A stretch of DNA of 5,867 nt from Desulfobacteraceae bacterium UBA5616 (GTDB taxonomy: Bacteria > Desulfobacterota > Desulfobacteria > Desulfobacterales > UBA5616): positions 1 to 5,867 of the forward strand of contig DIKO01000036.1 of assembly GCA_002423615.1 (NCBI GenBank). The letters are read 5' to 3'. Positions 1 to 4,706 of the stretch are shown piece after piece; positions within the stretch are counted from its first letter, which is position 1, and every line of letters starts with the position of its first letter. The notes under the pieces are model-generated. The model made no database searches, had not been told where the DNA came from, and saw nothing but the letters and a program-made list of their open reading frames with translations. The translations under genes were made by a program, and so were the position numbers.

Positions 1-1637
1 CCTACAGAGCGGTTGTTTATGAAAAGAACAATATCCTGGAACATGTGTCCGAATCCATAGGGAAGTTTCCGGACAGGGAACTCGTGGTTTCCGGGGACGG
101 CAAGGTCCGAATGACCTACAAAAGTATCGATCAGCGTGCCAATCAACTGGCGTGGGTCCTTAAGAATTGTGGAATCAAAAAGGGAGATCGCGTTGCGCTG
201 TTTGAAAACAACCGGTGGCAGTACTTCGAACAATACCTGGCCATCCTGAAACTCGGAGCGATCTGTGTTCCCATGAATTTCAGGCTAAAAAGTCCGGAAG
301 CCCTTTTCATCCTCAACCAGTCGGGAGCCAGGCTTCTTCTCTTTGAAGAGCGGTACACCCCTGTATTTGAACCGATTCTGGGGGATCTAAAACACGTCCG
401 CCATTTTTTCTGCACGGCGGGAGAAACGCCTCCCTGGGCCGAGGATTATGAAAAAGCCCTTGGACAAGGAAGTATTGAGGAGCCTCCCCCGGCATCCATC
501 GGTCTGGACGACATCTGCGCCATCTGTTATACCAGCGGTACAACGGGCCTTCCCAAAGGGTCCATATCCACGCACCGGAATATCATGGTCAATTTTTATG
601 ACACCGAGATGGGGATGAATTCCAAAGGGCCGGAATACTATGGTCCCACCGGATATCCGGTCTACCTGAACAATGTCCCCCTTTACCATATCGCCGGGAT
701 TATCGGAATTTACGGCATTATGGCGGGCGGCGGGACCATGGTGCTGCCGGACATGTTCACCCCCCGATCTTTCATGGAAATCGTTGAGCGTGAGAAAGTC
801 TCCGTCACCTATCTCGTACCGGTCATGTTTCATATGATTCTGGAAGACCCCTCTTTCGGGAAATATGACCTTACCAGTCTGAAAAGCATCGGCTACGGGG
901 CCATGCCCATGAGCGACGATCTGCTGAAACGAATTCTGGCGGAATTTCCCGGAGGCATCGATTATTCCGACAATTTCGGATGCACCGAGTGCAACGCCAC
1001 CAGCATTGCCAAACGGCCCGAAGATCATGATCTTACCGGTGAAAAAACGGAGGTGGACCGGAAATTAAAGCGACTGAAAGGAGTGGGGCGGCCCATGACA
1101 TTCGGCATTGAAACCCGCATCCTGGACGAAAACGGGAATGATGCGGCGCCCGGCGTTGTAGGGGAAATTGTCTGCAGGGGAGACAAGGTCACTCCGGGAT
1201 ATTGGGAAAATCCCGAGCAGACGGCAAAATCCATAGACAAGGACGGCTGGTTTCATACCGGGGACATGGGTCGGCGGGATGAAGAGGGCTACTTTTATTT
1301 TGCCGACCGGGCCAAGGACATGATCAACCGCGGCGGTGAAAACATCTACCCGATGGAAGTGGAAATGGCCATCGCGCGGCATCCCGACGTTCTTGAGGTG
1401 GCGGTATACGGCGCCCCCGACCCCAAATGGGGGCACATCGTCGCCGCATCCATTGTCGTTCGGCCCGGGCGGGAAGTCGCCAGGGAAGAAATCGTCGAAT
1501 TCTGCAAGGGGCAAATCGCCAGTTATAAAATCCCCTCGGTGGTTGATTTCGTTTCCGCTCTTCCCCGCACCTTTGAAGGGGGAAAGGTCAAACGAAATGT
1601 CTTACGGGAAACCTACCGGGAAAAACATGGCCTGTAA
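1..1637 (+). CDS. AMP-forming acyl-CoA ligase (class I adenylate-forming enzyme), 5'-partial
   Basis: This enzyme activates a carboxylic acid with ATP to an acyl-adenylate and transfers the acyl group to CoA; it should be cytosolic. The reading frame is open to the window edge (first full codon at base 3). The residues before the GTG at 45 (NNILEHV) continue into SESIGKFPDRELVV, a normal N-terminus for the family, so the true start lies upstream and GTG 45 is probably internal. Counting from codon 45, the AMP-binding P-loop YTSGTTGLPKG is at 162-172, the adenine-site motif FGCTE at 311-315, the ribose-binding TGD at 405-407, and the hinge DRAKDMINRGGENIYP at 421-436. The C-terminal catalytic lysine is K514 in EGGKVKR. 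All core motifs are intact, so it should be active. The substrate cannot be read from sequence: medium/long-chain fatty acid, alicyclic or aromatic acid and carnitine-type ligases share this architecture. It ends 15 bases from the convergent usp gene. Confidence 0.93.
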   Translation, partial: YRAVVYEKNNILEHVSESIGKFPDRELVVSGDGKVRMTYKSIDQRANQLAWVLKNCGIKKGDRVALFENNRWQYFEQYLAILKLGAICVPMNFRLKSPEALFILNQSGARLLLFEERYTPVFEPILGDLKHVRHFFCTAGETPPWAEDYEKALGQGSIEEPPPASIGLDDICAICYTSGTTGLPKGSISTHRNIMVNFYDTEMGMNSKGPEYYGPTGYPVYLNNVPLYHIAGIIGIYGIMAGGGTMVLPDMFTPRSFMEIVEREKVSVTYLVPVMFHMILEDPSFGKYDLTSLKSIGYGAMPMSDDLLKRILAEFPGGIDYSDNFGCTECNATSIAKRPEDHDLTGEKTEVDRKLKRLKGVGRPMTFGIETRILDENGNDAAPGVVGEIVCRGDKVTPGYWENPEQTAKSIDKDGWFHTGDMGRRDEEGYFYFADRAKDMINRGGENIYPMEVEMAIARHPDVLEVAVYGAPDPKWGHIVAASIVVRPGREVAREEIVEFCKGQIASYKIPSVVDFVSALPRTFEGGKVKRNVLRETYREKHGL

Positions 1638-1652
1638 ATTTCCCGCAGGGGC

Positions 1653-2105
1653 TTATTTGACTTTGAGAATATCAGGACTGACCACCAGAACCGGCACCGG
1701 TGAATATTTGACCAGATAACCGGCTACACTGCCGAAAATCGCCCGTTCAAGGCCGGTGCTGCTGTGACCCATGATCACCAGGTCCATGGATTCCGATTTG
1801 ATGTAATTGATAATTTCGTCTCCCGGCCTCCCATTGAGGATTTTCGTTGTTACGGAGCGGTCATTAAAATGGGAGGAAACGAATTCCTGGAATTTGTGCT
1901 CGGCGCCTTTAAAAATTTCGGTCTCGAAATTGCCGATATAGGCGGCTGAAATGTCCAGATTGGCGTAGTAATGGGTGACATGAACCACATAGATGACGTG
2001 AATTTCAGAATCGAATTTTTCCGCGACTTCCTTGACGTAGGGGCACACTTTTGAAGATGCGTCGGATAAATCCACCGGGAAAAGAATTTTTTTGAACATA
2101 GCCAT
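1653..2105 (-). CDS. Universal stress protein, UspA family (copy 1)
   Basis: A single-domain UspA-type protein of 150 residues, the usual length. Such proteins are small cytosolic, often dimeric, nucleotide-binding stress factors. The opening KKILFPVDLSD (5-15) gives the first strand and the conserved Asp12. The C-terminal part has MDLVIMGHSSTGLERAIFGS (107-126), then SPVPVLVV (135-142), the standard last strand. The phosphate loop usually reads G-x2-G-x9-G-S/T. Here it is GHSSTGLERAIFGS, one residue shorter and without the middle glycine, so ATP binding may be altered. Two ATGs lie close together: codon 1 is only 3 bases from the Shine-Dalgarno AAGGAG (rc of 2109-2114), whereas codon 3 (ATG at 2099-2097) is 9 bases away and gives MFKKILFP, a more typical start. 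The true protein may therefore be 148 residues. The gene is monocistronic and convergent with the CoA ligase. Confidence 0.92.
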   Translation of the reverse strand: MAMFKKILFPVDLSDASSKVCPYVKEVAEKFDSEIHVIYVVHVTHYYANLDISAAYIGNFETEIFKGAEHKFQEFVSSHFNDRSVTTKILNGRPGDEIINYIKSESMDLVIMGHSSTGLERAIFGSVAGYLVKYSPVPVLVVSPDILKVK

Positions 2106-2148
2106 GGTCTCCTTTTTGCGGGTTTCAGATGGAACCGTATGTATCCAT

Positions 2149-2177
2149 ATAACAGAATTTTAAAAAGGGCGCATCAA
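2149..2177 (-). promoter_or_regulatory. Candidate sigma-70 promoter for usp copy 1
   Basis: Read on the minus strand, TTGATG (rc of 2172-2177) and TGTTAT (rc of 2149-2154) are separated by 17 bases. Each matches the consensus at 4 of 6 positions, and the spacing is ideal. The start codon lies about 45 bases downstream of the -10 box. An overlapping TTATAT is an alternative -10 with 19-base spacing. A weak-consensus call, made mainly on position. Confidence 0.3.
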
Positions 2178-2194
2178 AAACCGTTAAACAGCGT

Positions 2195-2233
2195 AAGGCG
2201 CCCCGCAAACCCCGGCGGACTTGGGGGCGCCTT
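2195..2233. repeat. Perfect 10-bp GC-rich inverted repeat
   Basis: AAGGCGCCCC (2195-2204) is matched exactly by GGGGCGCCTT (2224-2233) across a 19-base loop that is itself GC-rich. No T-run follows on either strand, so it is not a textbook intrinsic terminator. It lies upstream of the candidate usp promoter and about 290 bases upstream of the nitroreductase start. It could be a protein-binding dyad, the hairpin of an unannotated transcript, or a remnant terminator of a lost gene. Confidence 0.6.
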
Positions 2234-2320
2234 CAGTAAATGCCGTTTATAGCTTCTCATTGAGCATAGCCAAATCTTTTTACCCGTCCGTTTTTCGTCG
2301 GGATAATGGCGAAGCATCGC

Positions 2321-2333
2321 GGCATTTAATGCC
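2321..2333. repeat. 13-bp palindrome with a distant matching half-site
   Basis: GGCATT-T-AATGCC is a perfect dyad with one central base. Its left part, extended to CGGCATTTA (2320-2328), is the exact reverse complement of TAAATGCCG at 2237-2245, 74 bases upstream. A repeated half-site in an intergenic region fits operator pairs used by dimeric repressors or activators, but no regulator is encoded in this window and chance is possible at this length. Confidence 0.4.
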
Positions 2334-2429
2334 AACAAAAATACGCGTCATAACCGGGTGAGAGGAAGCGTGATCGAAAATGAGATGATCGTTTCCCGGT
2401 TTGGGCCGGTTCAGGGATAGCAGGAATCA

Positions 2430-2457
2430 TTGGAAAAATTTTAAACTATCATACAAT
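2430..2457 (+). promoter_or_regulatory. Candidate sigma-70 promoter for the ferredoxin-nitroreductase gene
   Basis: TTGGAA (2430-2435, 4/6 to consensus) and TACAAT (2452-2457, 5/6) are 16 bases apart in an AT-rich stretch. Transcription would begin near 2464, leaving a leader of about 60 bases before the ATG at 2527. An AT-rich palindrome lies immediately downstream, in an operator-like position. Confidence 0.42.
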
Positions 2458-2467
2458 ACACGCCATG

Positions 2468-2482
2468 TTTATTTCAAATAAA
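2468..2482. promoter_or_regulatory. AT-rich palindrome just downstream of the nitroreductase promoter
   Basis: TTTATTT-C-AAATAAA is a perfect 7+1+7 dyad. With transcription predicted to start near 2464 it would cover about +5 to +19, where a bound repressor would block the polymerase. AT-rich DNA produces such palindromes by chance more often than average, so this is only a candidate operator. Confidence 0.3.
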
Positions 2483-2526
2483 AAAAACCATGATACTTTT
2501 ATTAAAGGATATAGGGAGGAAAAACC

Positions 2527-3360
2527 ATGACGCTTTTTACCATCGACACTGAAAAATGCAACCGCGACGGAATTTGCGCGGCATCATGTCCATTCGCGCT
2601 TATCGACATGACATCAAAGAGCGGGTTCCCCGCGCCCATCGGAATTGCAGAGGAACGATGCATGAATTGCGGCCATTGCGTTTCCGTATGCCTCACAGGC
2701 GCACTGACATTGAAAACCATGGGGCCATCGGATTGCCGGCCGGTCCCCAAGGACTATGGAATAAGTCCCGAACAACTCGAACAGCTCTACCTGACCCGCC
2801 GCTCCATACGGGTATTCAAGGACAAGCCCGTTCCCCGGGAAAACCTTCAAGATCTTTTTCGTCTGGTGGGCCACGCGCCGTCCGGGCACAACTCCAGGGT
2901 GGTTCAATGGCTGGTGATCGAAGATGCCGGAGAAATCAAGCGGCTGTCCGGACTCGTCATCCAGTGGATGAGGGAAGTGCTGGAACAAAATCCGGCTTTC
3001 GGTAAAAGCATGGAGGCGGATATCCTGGTTGCGGCCTGGGACCGGGGAGAGGATTATATCCTCCACGCAGCCCCCCATGTGGTTATTGCCCACGGCCCTT
3101 TGCAATTCAAGGATGTGTACCCGGTTCGGTCGGAATTCGCCCTCGCCATGAGTTATCTGGAGATCGCCGTAGCGGCAATGGGTATCGGCGCCTGTTGGGC
3201 CGGGTTCTTCCAGGCCGCCGTACAGTTTTATCCCCCCATGAACGAGGCCATCGGGCTTCCTGATGGGCATTTGTCCTATGAGTGCATGATGCTGGGGTAT
3301 CCCAAGTATAAGTATCAGCGGGTTCCCATCAGAAGCCTTCCCCCTATTTCATGGAGATAG
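2527..3360 (+). CDS. Ferredoxin-nitroreductase fusion (4Fe-4S/FMN oxidoreductase)
   Basis: A 277-residue cytosolic enzyme: an N-terminal dicluster ferredoxin module (about 1-65) joined to a nitroreductase-type FMN domain (about 85-270). The second cluster motif is complete, C45-x2-C48-x2-C51-x3-C55. The first reads C11-x2-D14-x2-C17-x3-C21-P, with aspartate where the second cysteine normally stands. The flavin domain shows RRSIRVF (91-97), a typical FMN phosphate-binding start, then HAPSGHNSR (116-124), and the late MGIGACWAGFF (218-228) and GYPKYKYQRVP segments usual for the family. The fused module would feed electrons from a low-potential donor to FMN in place of NAD(P)H. The physiological substrate is unknown; the nitro-reduction name is inherited. 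The start is well fixed: AGGGAGGA (2513-2520) lies 6 bases before the ATG. The gene appears to be transcribed alone, with its own promoter and a terminator at its end. Confidence 0.93.
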   Translation: MTLFTIDTEKCNRDGICAASCPFALIDMTSKSGFPAPIGIAEERCMNCGHCVSVCLTGALTLKTMGPSDCRPVPKDYGISPEQLEQLYLTRRSIRVFKDKPVPRENLQDLFRLVGHAPSGHNSRVVQWLVIEDAGEIKRLSGLVIQWMREVLEQNPAFGKSMEADILVAAWDRGEDYILHAAPHVVIAHGPLQFKDVYPVRSEFALAMSYLEIAVAAMGIGACWAGFFQAAVQFYPPMNEAIGLPDGHLSYECMMLGYPKYKYQRVPIRSLPPISWR

Positions 3361-3369
3361 GCGATTTTT
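3343..3369 (+). terminator. Intrinsic terminator overlapping the nitroreductase stop codon
   Basis: CCTATTTC (3343-3350) pairs with GAGATAGG (3354-3361) around a 3-base loop, giving 8 base pairs with one G-U, followed by CGA and five T (3365-3369). The stop codon TAG (3358-3360) sits inside the 3' arm, so the last six codons of the gene form the hairpin. The stem is only moderately GC-rich, so termination may be partial and sensitive to translating ribosomes. Confidence 0.45.
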
Positions 3370-3377
3370 AAAGGCTG

Positions 3378-3408
3378 CTGTCATTTACACCGATCTCTTT
3401 ATTATAAT
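3378..3408 (+). promoter_or_regulatory. Candidate upstream promoter for the VKOR gene (perfect -10)
   Basis: A perfect TATAAT (3403-3408) stands in an AT-rich stretch after the terminator. The best -35 is CTGTCA (3378-3383, 4/6) with a long 19-base spacer, so activity would depend on the -10 or on an activator. The start codon is about 105 bases downstream. Confidence 0.35.
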
Positions 3409-3419
3409 TAAGAAAAAGA

Positions 3420-3450
3420 TTGATTGGCGGAAAAGGATGCATTATATGCA
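3420..3450 (+). promoter_or_regulatory. Candidate second VKOR promoter with palindrome over the -10
   Basis: TTGATT (3420-3425) and TATATG (3443-3448) are exactly 17 bases apart, each 4/6 to the sigma-70 consensus. The -10 lies inside the perfect dyad TGCAT-TAT-ATGCA (3438-3450). A protein bound to that dyad would cover the -10 box, an arrangement typical of repression. The dyad is short, so the call rests on its position. Confidence 0.33.
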
Positions 3451-3456
3451 GACCTG

Positions 3457-3481
3457 CGGGAAAAAAGGTGACCGGTTCCCG
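3457..3481 (+). repeat. Hairpin in the VKOR 5' leader
   Basis: CGGGAA (3457-3462) pairs with TTCCCG (3476-3481); the loop holds the small dyad GGTGACC (3467-3473). It ends 16 bases before the Shine-Dalgarno AAGGAG (3498-3503). It does not hide the ribosome binding site, so if functional it would act on transcript stability or as a protein site. Confidence 0.3.
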
Positions 3482-3513
3482 GAAATTCGCGAAAAATAAG
3501 GAGATGTCCGATT

Positions 3514-4146
3514 TTGAGTTCAAAGTGGGCTTTGGCGGTGATTTTTCTGTTGATGATGGGAGTGTCGGATTCCATATACCTGACCTATCATCATTATGAA
3601 ATCAACATCCTGGCGCCGGAGGCGAAAAGCTTCTGTGCCATCAGCAAGACCATTGACTGTGATAAGGCCGCCACCAGTGCCGGATCCATGATGATGGGGA
3701 TACCGGTGGCAACATGGGGCATGTTCGCCTTTTTTTTCATCATGTTCTTTATTCTGGTGGAAAGGATCTTATACTGGGAAGTCCAAAAAGCGCTGTATTG
3801 TTTCATCTACCTGATCCTATGGCTCATGGCGGCATTTTCCGCTTACGAAGCCTTTGTTTCCTTTGCTGTCCTTAAGGTGGTCTGCATCATGTGCGTGATC
3901 CTTTATTTAACCATGGTGTTTCTTCTGATTTCCTGCAAACGGGCTCTGGGAATCGGTCATCTGGAGTTTTTTCTGCTGCTTTATGATCTGTTTTTCCGAT
4001 CCTTTTCCAGAACCCTGCTAAGAAAAGGGGCTTCGGTGGCCATTATCGCCGTGGTTTTTTCCAGCATGATCGCCTTTGGTCTGGACTATAAATTCCAGAA
4101 CCACTTTACCTATCAGCGCATGACCATGATCCTTGGAAATCCGTAA
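3514..4146 (+). CDS. VKOR-family membrane thiol oxidoreductase, no thioredoxin domain
   Basis: A 210-residue inner-membrane protein of the vitamin K epoxide reductase family, whose bacterial members take electrons from periplasmic thiol-disulfide proteins and pass them to quinone, supporting disulfide formation. Hydrophobic segments lie at about 5-24, 66-84, 94-114, 117-139 and 173-190. The loop cysteines are C41 and C49 in FCAISKTIDCD, followed by the conserved Ser55 and the GIPVATWG turn (62-69). The quinone-side active pair is C124-x2-C127 (CIMC) in the fourth segment. The whole VKOR signature is therefore intact. Many bacterial homologues carry a C-terminal thioredoxin-like domain; this one stops about 20 residues after the fifth segment, so its partner must be encoded elsewhere. 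The start is TTG, chosen because AAGGAG (3498-3503) lies 10 bases upstream and the first membrane segment follows at once. The nearer ATG at 3504 is in another frame and abuts the Shine-Dalgarno sequence. Confidence 0.9.
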   Translation: MSSKWALAVIFLLMMGVSDSIYLTYHHYEINILAPEAKSFCAISKTIDCDKAATSAGSMMMGIPVATWGMFAFFFIMFFILVERILYWEVQKALYCFIYLILWLMAAFSAYEAFVSFAVLKVVCIMCVILYLTMVFLLISCKRALGIGHLEFFLLLYDLFFRSFSRTLLRKGASVAIIAVVFSSMIAFGLDYKFQNHFTYQRMTMILGNP

Positions 4147-4168
4147 TGGATTTTTTGGGTCCGTGAAG

Positions 4169-4178
4169 CGGGATCCCG
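4169..4178. repeat. 10-bp palindrome between convergent genes
   Basis: CGGGATCCCG is a perfect loopless palindrome in the 43-base gap between the VKOR and usp copy 2 stop codons. An alternative imperfect stem pairs GGGTCC (4157-4162) with GGATCCC (4171-4177). Neither is followed by a T-run on either strand, so I cannot call a bidirectional terminator, although one would be expected here. Confidence 0.3.
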
Positions 4179-4189
4179 TCCCATACGTA

Positions 4190-4585
4190 TTATTCTTTTA
4201 CGGTGACGACAGGACAGTGTGCTTCCAGAATGATGTACTGGGCGGTGGATCCCATGATGAGTTTTCCGATTTTGGATCTATGCTTGACCCCGATAATAAT
4301 TTCATCAATGTCCTTTTCCCTGGCAAATTCCACCAGGTCTTCACCCTGGGAAAGGCTTCTGAAGGCGATATGGGTTTCGCAGCTGATGCCGTTTTTCTGA
4401 AAATCTTTTTGAATGGCCTCGATCCTGCTTTTCAGGGTGTTTACTTCATCCGTATTCAACTCCGGACTGTGTGCCGAAGCCGTAAAGATGTATACATGGG
4501 CATTAAAGGCGACGGCATGTTTTTTGGCAAGGTCAAGGGCTTTGGAAAAATTTTTGACGCTGTCGTAACCGACAAGTATATTCAT
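4190..4585 (-). CDS. Universal stress protein, UspA family (copy 2)
   Basis: A 131-residue single UspA domain, at the short end of the family. It opens with MNILVGYDSVKNFSKALDLA, where Asp8 takes the conserved strand-1 position. It then has a charged helical middle (47-64) and ends with IDEIIIGVKHRSKIGKLIMG (93-112) and HCPVVTVKE (123-131). The phosphate loop spacing G99-x2-H102-x9-G112-S113 is exactly that of ATP-binding Usp proteins, but the middle glycine is histidine. It is clearly a different subfamily from copy 1 (different loop, length and N-terminus), so the two are not a recent tandem duplication. A Shine-Dalgarno AAGGA (rc of 4595-4599) lies 9 bases before the ATG. The gene is convergent with VKOR and divergent from the AEC transporter, and carries its own strong promoter, so it is probably monocistronic. 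Confidence 0.9.
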   Translation of the reverse strand: MNILVGYDSVKNFSKALDLAKKHAVAFNAHVYIFTASAHSPELNTDEVNTLKSRIEAIQKDFQKNGISCETHIAFRSLSQGEDLVEFAREKDIDEIIIGVKHRSKIGKLIMGSTAQYIILEAHCPVVTVKE

Positions 4586-4621
4586 TGTTGGGCATCCTTG
4601 CTATAAATTTAAATGTCATGC

Positions 4622-4650
4622 AGTATAAAGACGTTATCATAGCGTGTCAA
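4622..4650 (-). promoter_or_regulatory. Near-consensus sigma-70 promoter for usp copy 2
   Basis: On the minus strand a perfect TTGACA (rc of 4645-4650) is followed after exactly 17 bases by TATACT (rc of 4622-4627, 5/6). Transcription would begin near 4615 with a leader of about 30 bases. Eleven of twelve consensus positions with ideal spacing is strong evidence, and it suggests high expression of the stress protein unless repressed. Confidence 0.72.
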
Positions 4651-4676
4651 TATGGAATGAACCGCGGGGATTTCTG

Positions 4677-4706
4677 ATGAACCCATTAATGTGGATCTCT
4701 GATTGA
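4677..4706 (+). CDS. Nine-codon leader ORF overlapping the transporter start
   Basis: ATG at 4677 opens a nine-residue frame, MNPLMWISD, ending in TGA at 4704-4706. A Shine-Dalgarno-like GGGGA (4666-4670) lies 6 bases before the ATG. The stop overlaps the TTG start of the transporter (4703-4705) in the four bases TTGA, the same geometry as ATGA translational coupling. The transporter has no clear ribosome binding site of its own, so ribosomes ending on this leader could restart on the TTG. The alternative is that a one-base sequencing error split a longer N-terminus. Confidence 0.4.
   Translation: MNPLMWISD

Larger units (their letters stand above)
2106..2526. other. 421-base divergent intergenic region without a convincing gene
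   Basis: This gap separates two divergent genes (usp copy 1 and the ferredoxin-nitroreductase). I found no tRNA-like fold and no ORF of credible length. The best short frame is a GTG at 2370 behind an AGAGGAAG, giving 16 codons with no recognisable content. The region does hold candidate promoters for both neighbours, a perfect 10-bp GC-rich dyad (2195-2233), a 13-bp palindrome (2321-2333) whose half-site recurs at 2237-2245, and an AT-rich palindrome (2468-2482) next to the nitroreductase promoter. The length and the number of dyads suggest regulation, a small RNA or remnants of a decayed gene; sequence alone does not decide. Confidence 0.6.

Noticed and set aside
387..1028. Long open frame on the minus strand inside the acyl-CoA ligase gene
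   Set aside because: It is antisense to a gene with intact motifs throughout and its translation shows no recognisable domain; GC-biased third positions of the real gene explain the open frame.
1638..1652. Bidirectional terminator between the CoA ligase and usp copy 1
   Set aside because: Only a 3-4 bp stem (CCTG/CAGG or CCC/GGG) can be drawn and no T-run follows in the right place on either strand.
2283..2300. Hairpin around the T-run CCCGTCCG-TTTTT-CGTCGGG
   Set aside because: Proper pairing leaves mismatches after four base pairs and the T-run is in the loop rather than after the stem, so it is not a terminator.
2370..2420. 16-codon GTG ORF with AGAGGAAG in the intergenic region
   Set aside because: Shine-Dalgarno spacing is too short, the product has no recognisable feature, and such short frames are expected by chance.
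2614..3270. 218-codon minus-strand open frame opposite the nitroreductase
   Set aside because: It lies entirely under a clearly real gene with a strong Shine-Dalgarno sequence and family motifs; its product looks like a shadow translation rich in His, Gly and Pro.
3504..3599. ATG at 3504 as the start of a small ORF or of the VKOR gene
   Set aside because: It is out of frame with VKOR, directly abuts the Shine-Dalgarno sequence with no spacing, and gives about 31 residues that merely shadow the VKOR start.
4133..4606. 157-codon plus-strand open frame opposite usp copy 2
   Set aside because: The minus-strand frame is an unmistakable UspA protein with its own promoter and ribosome binding site; the plus frame shows no family features.
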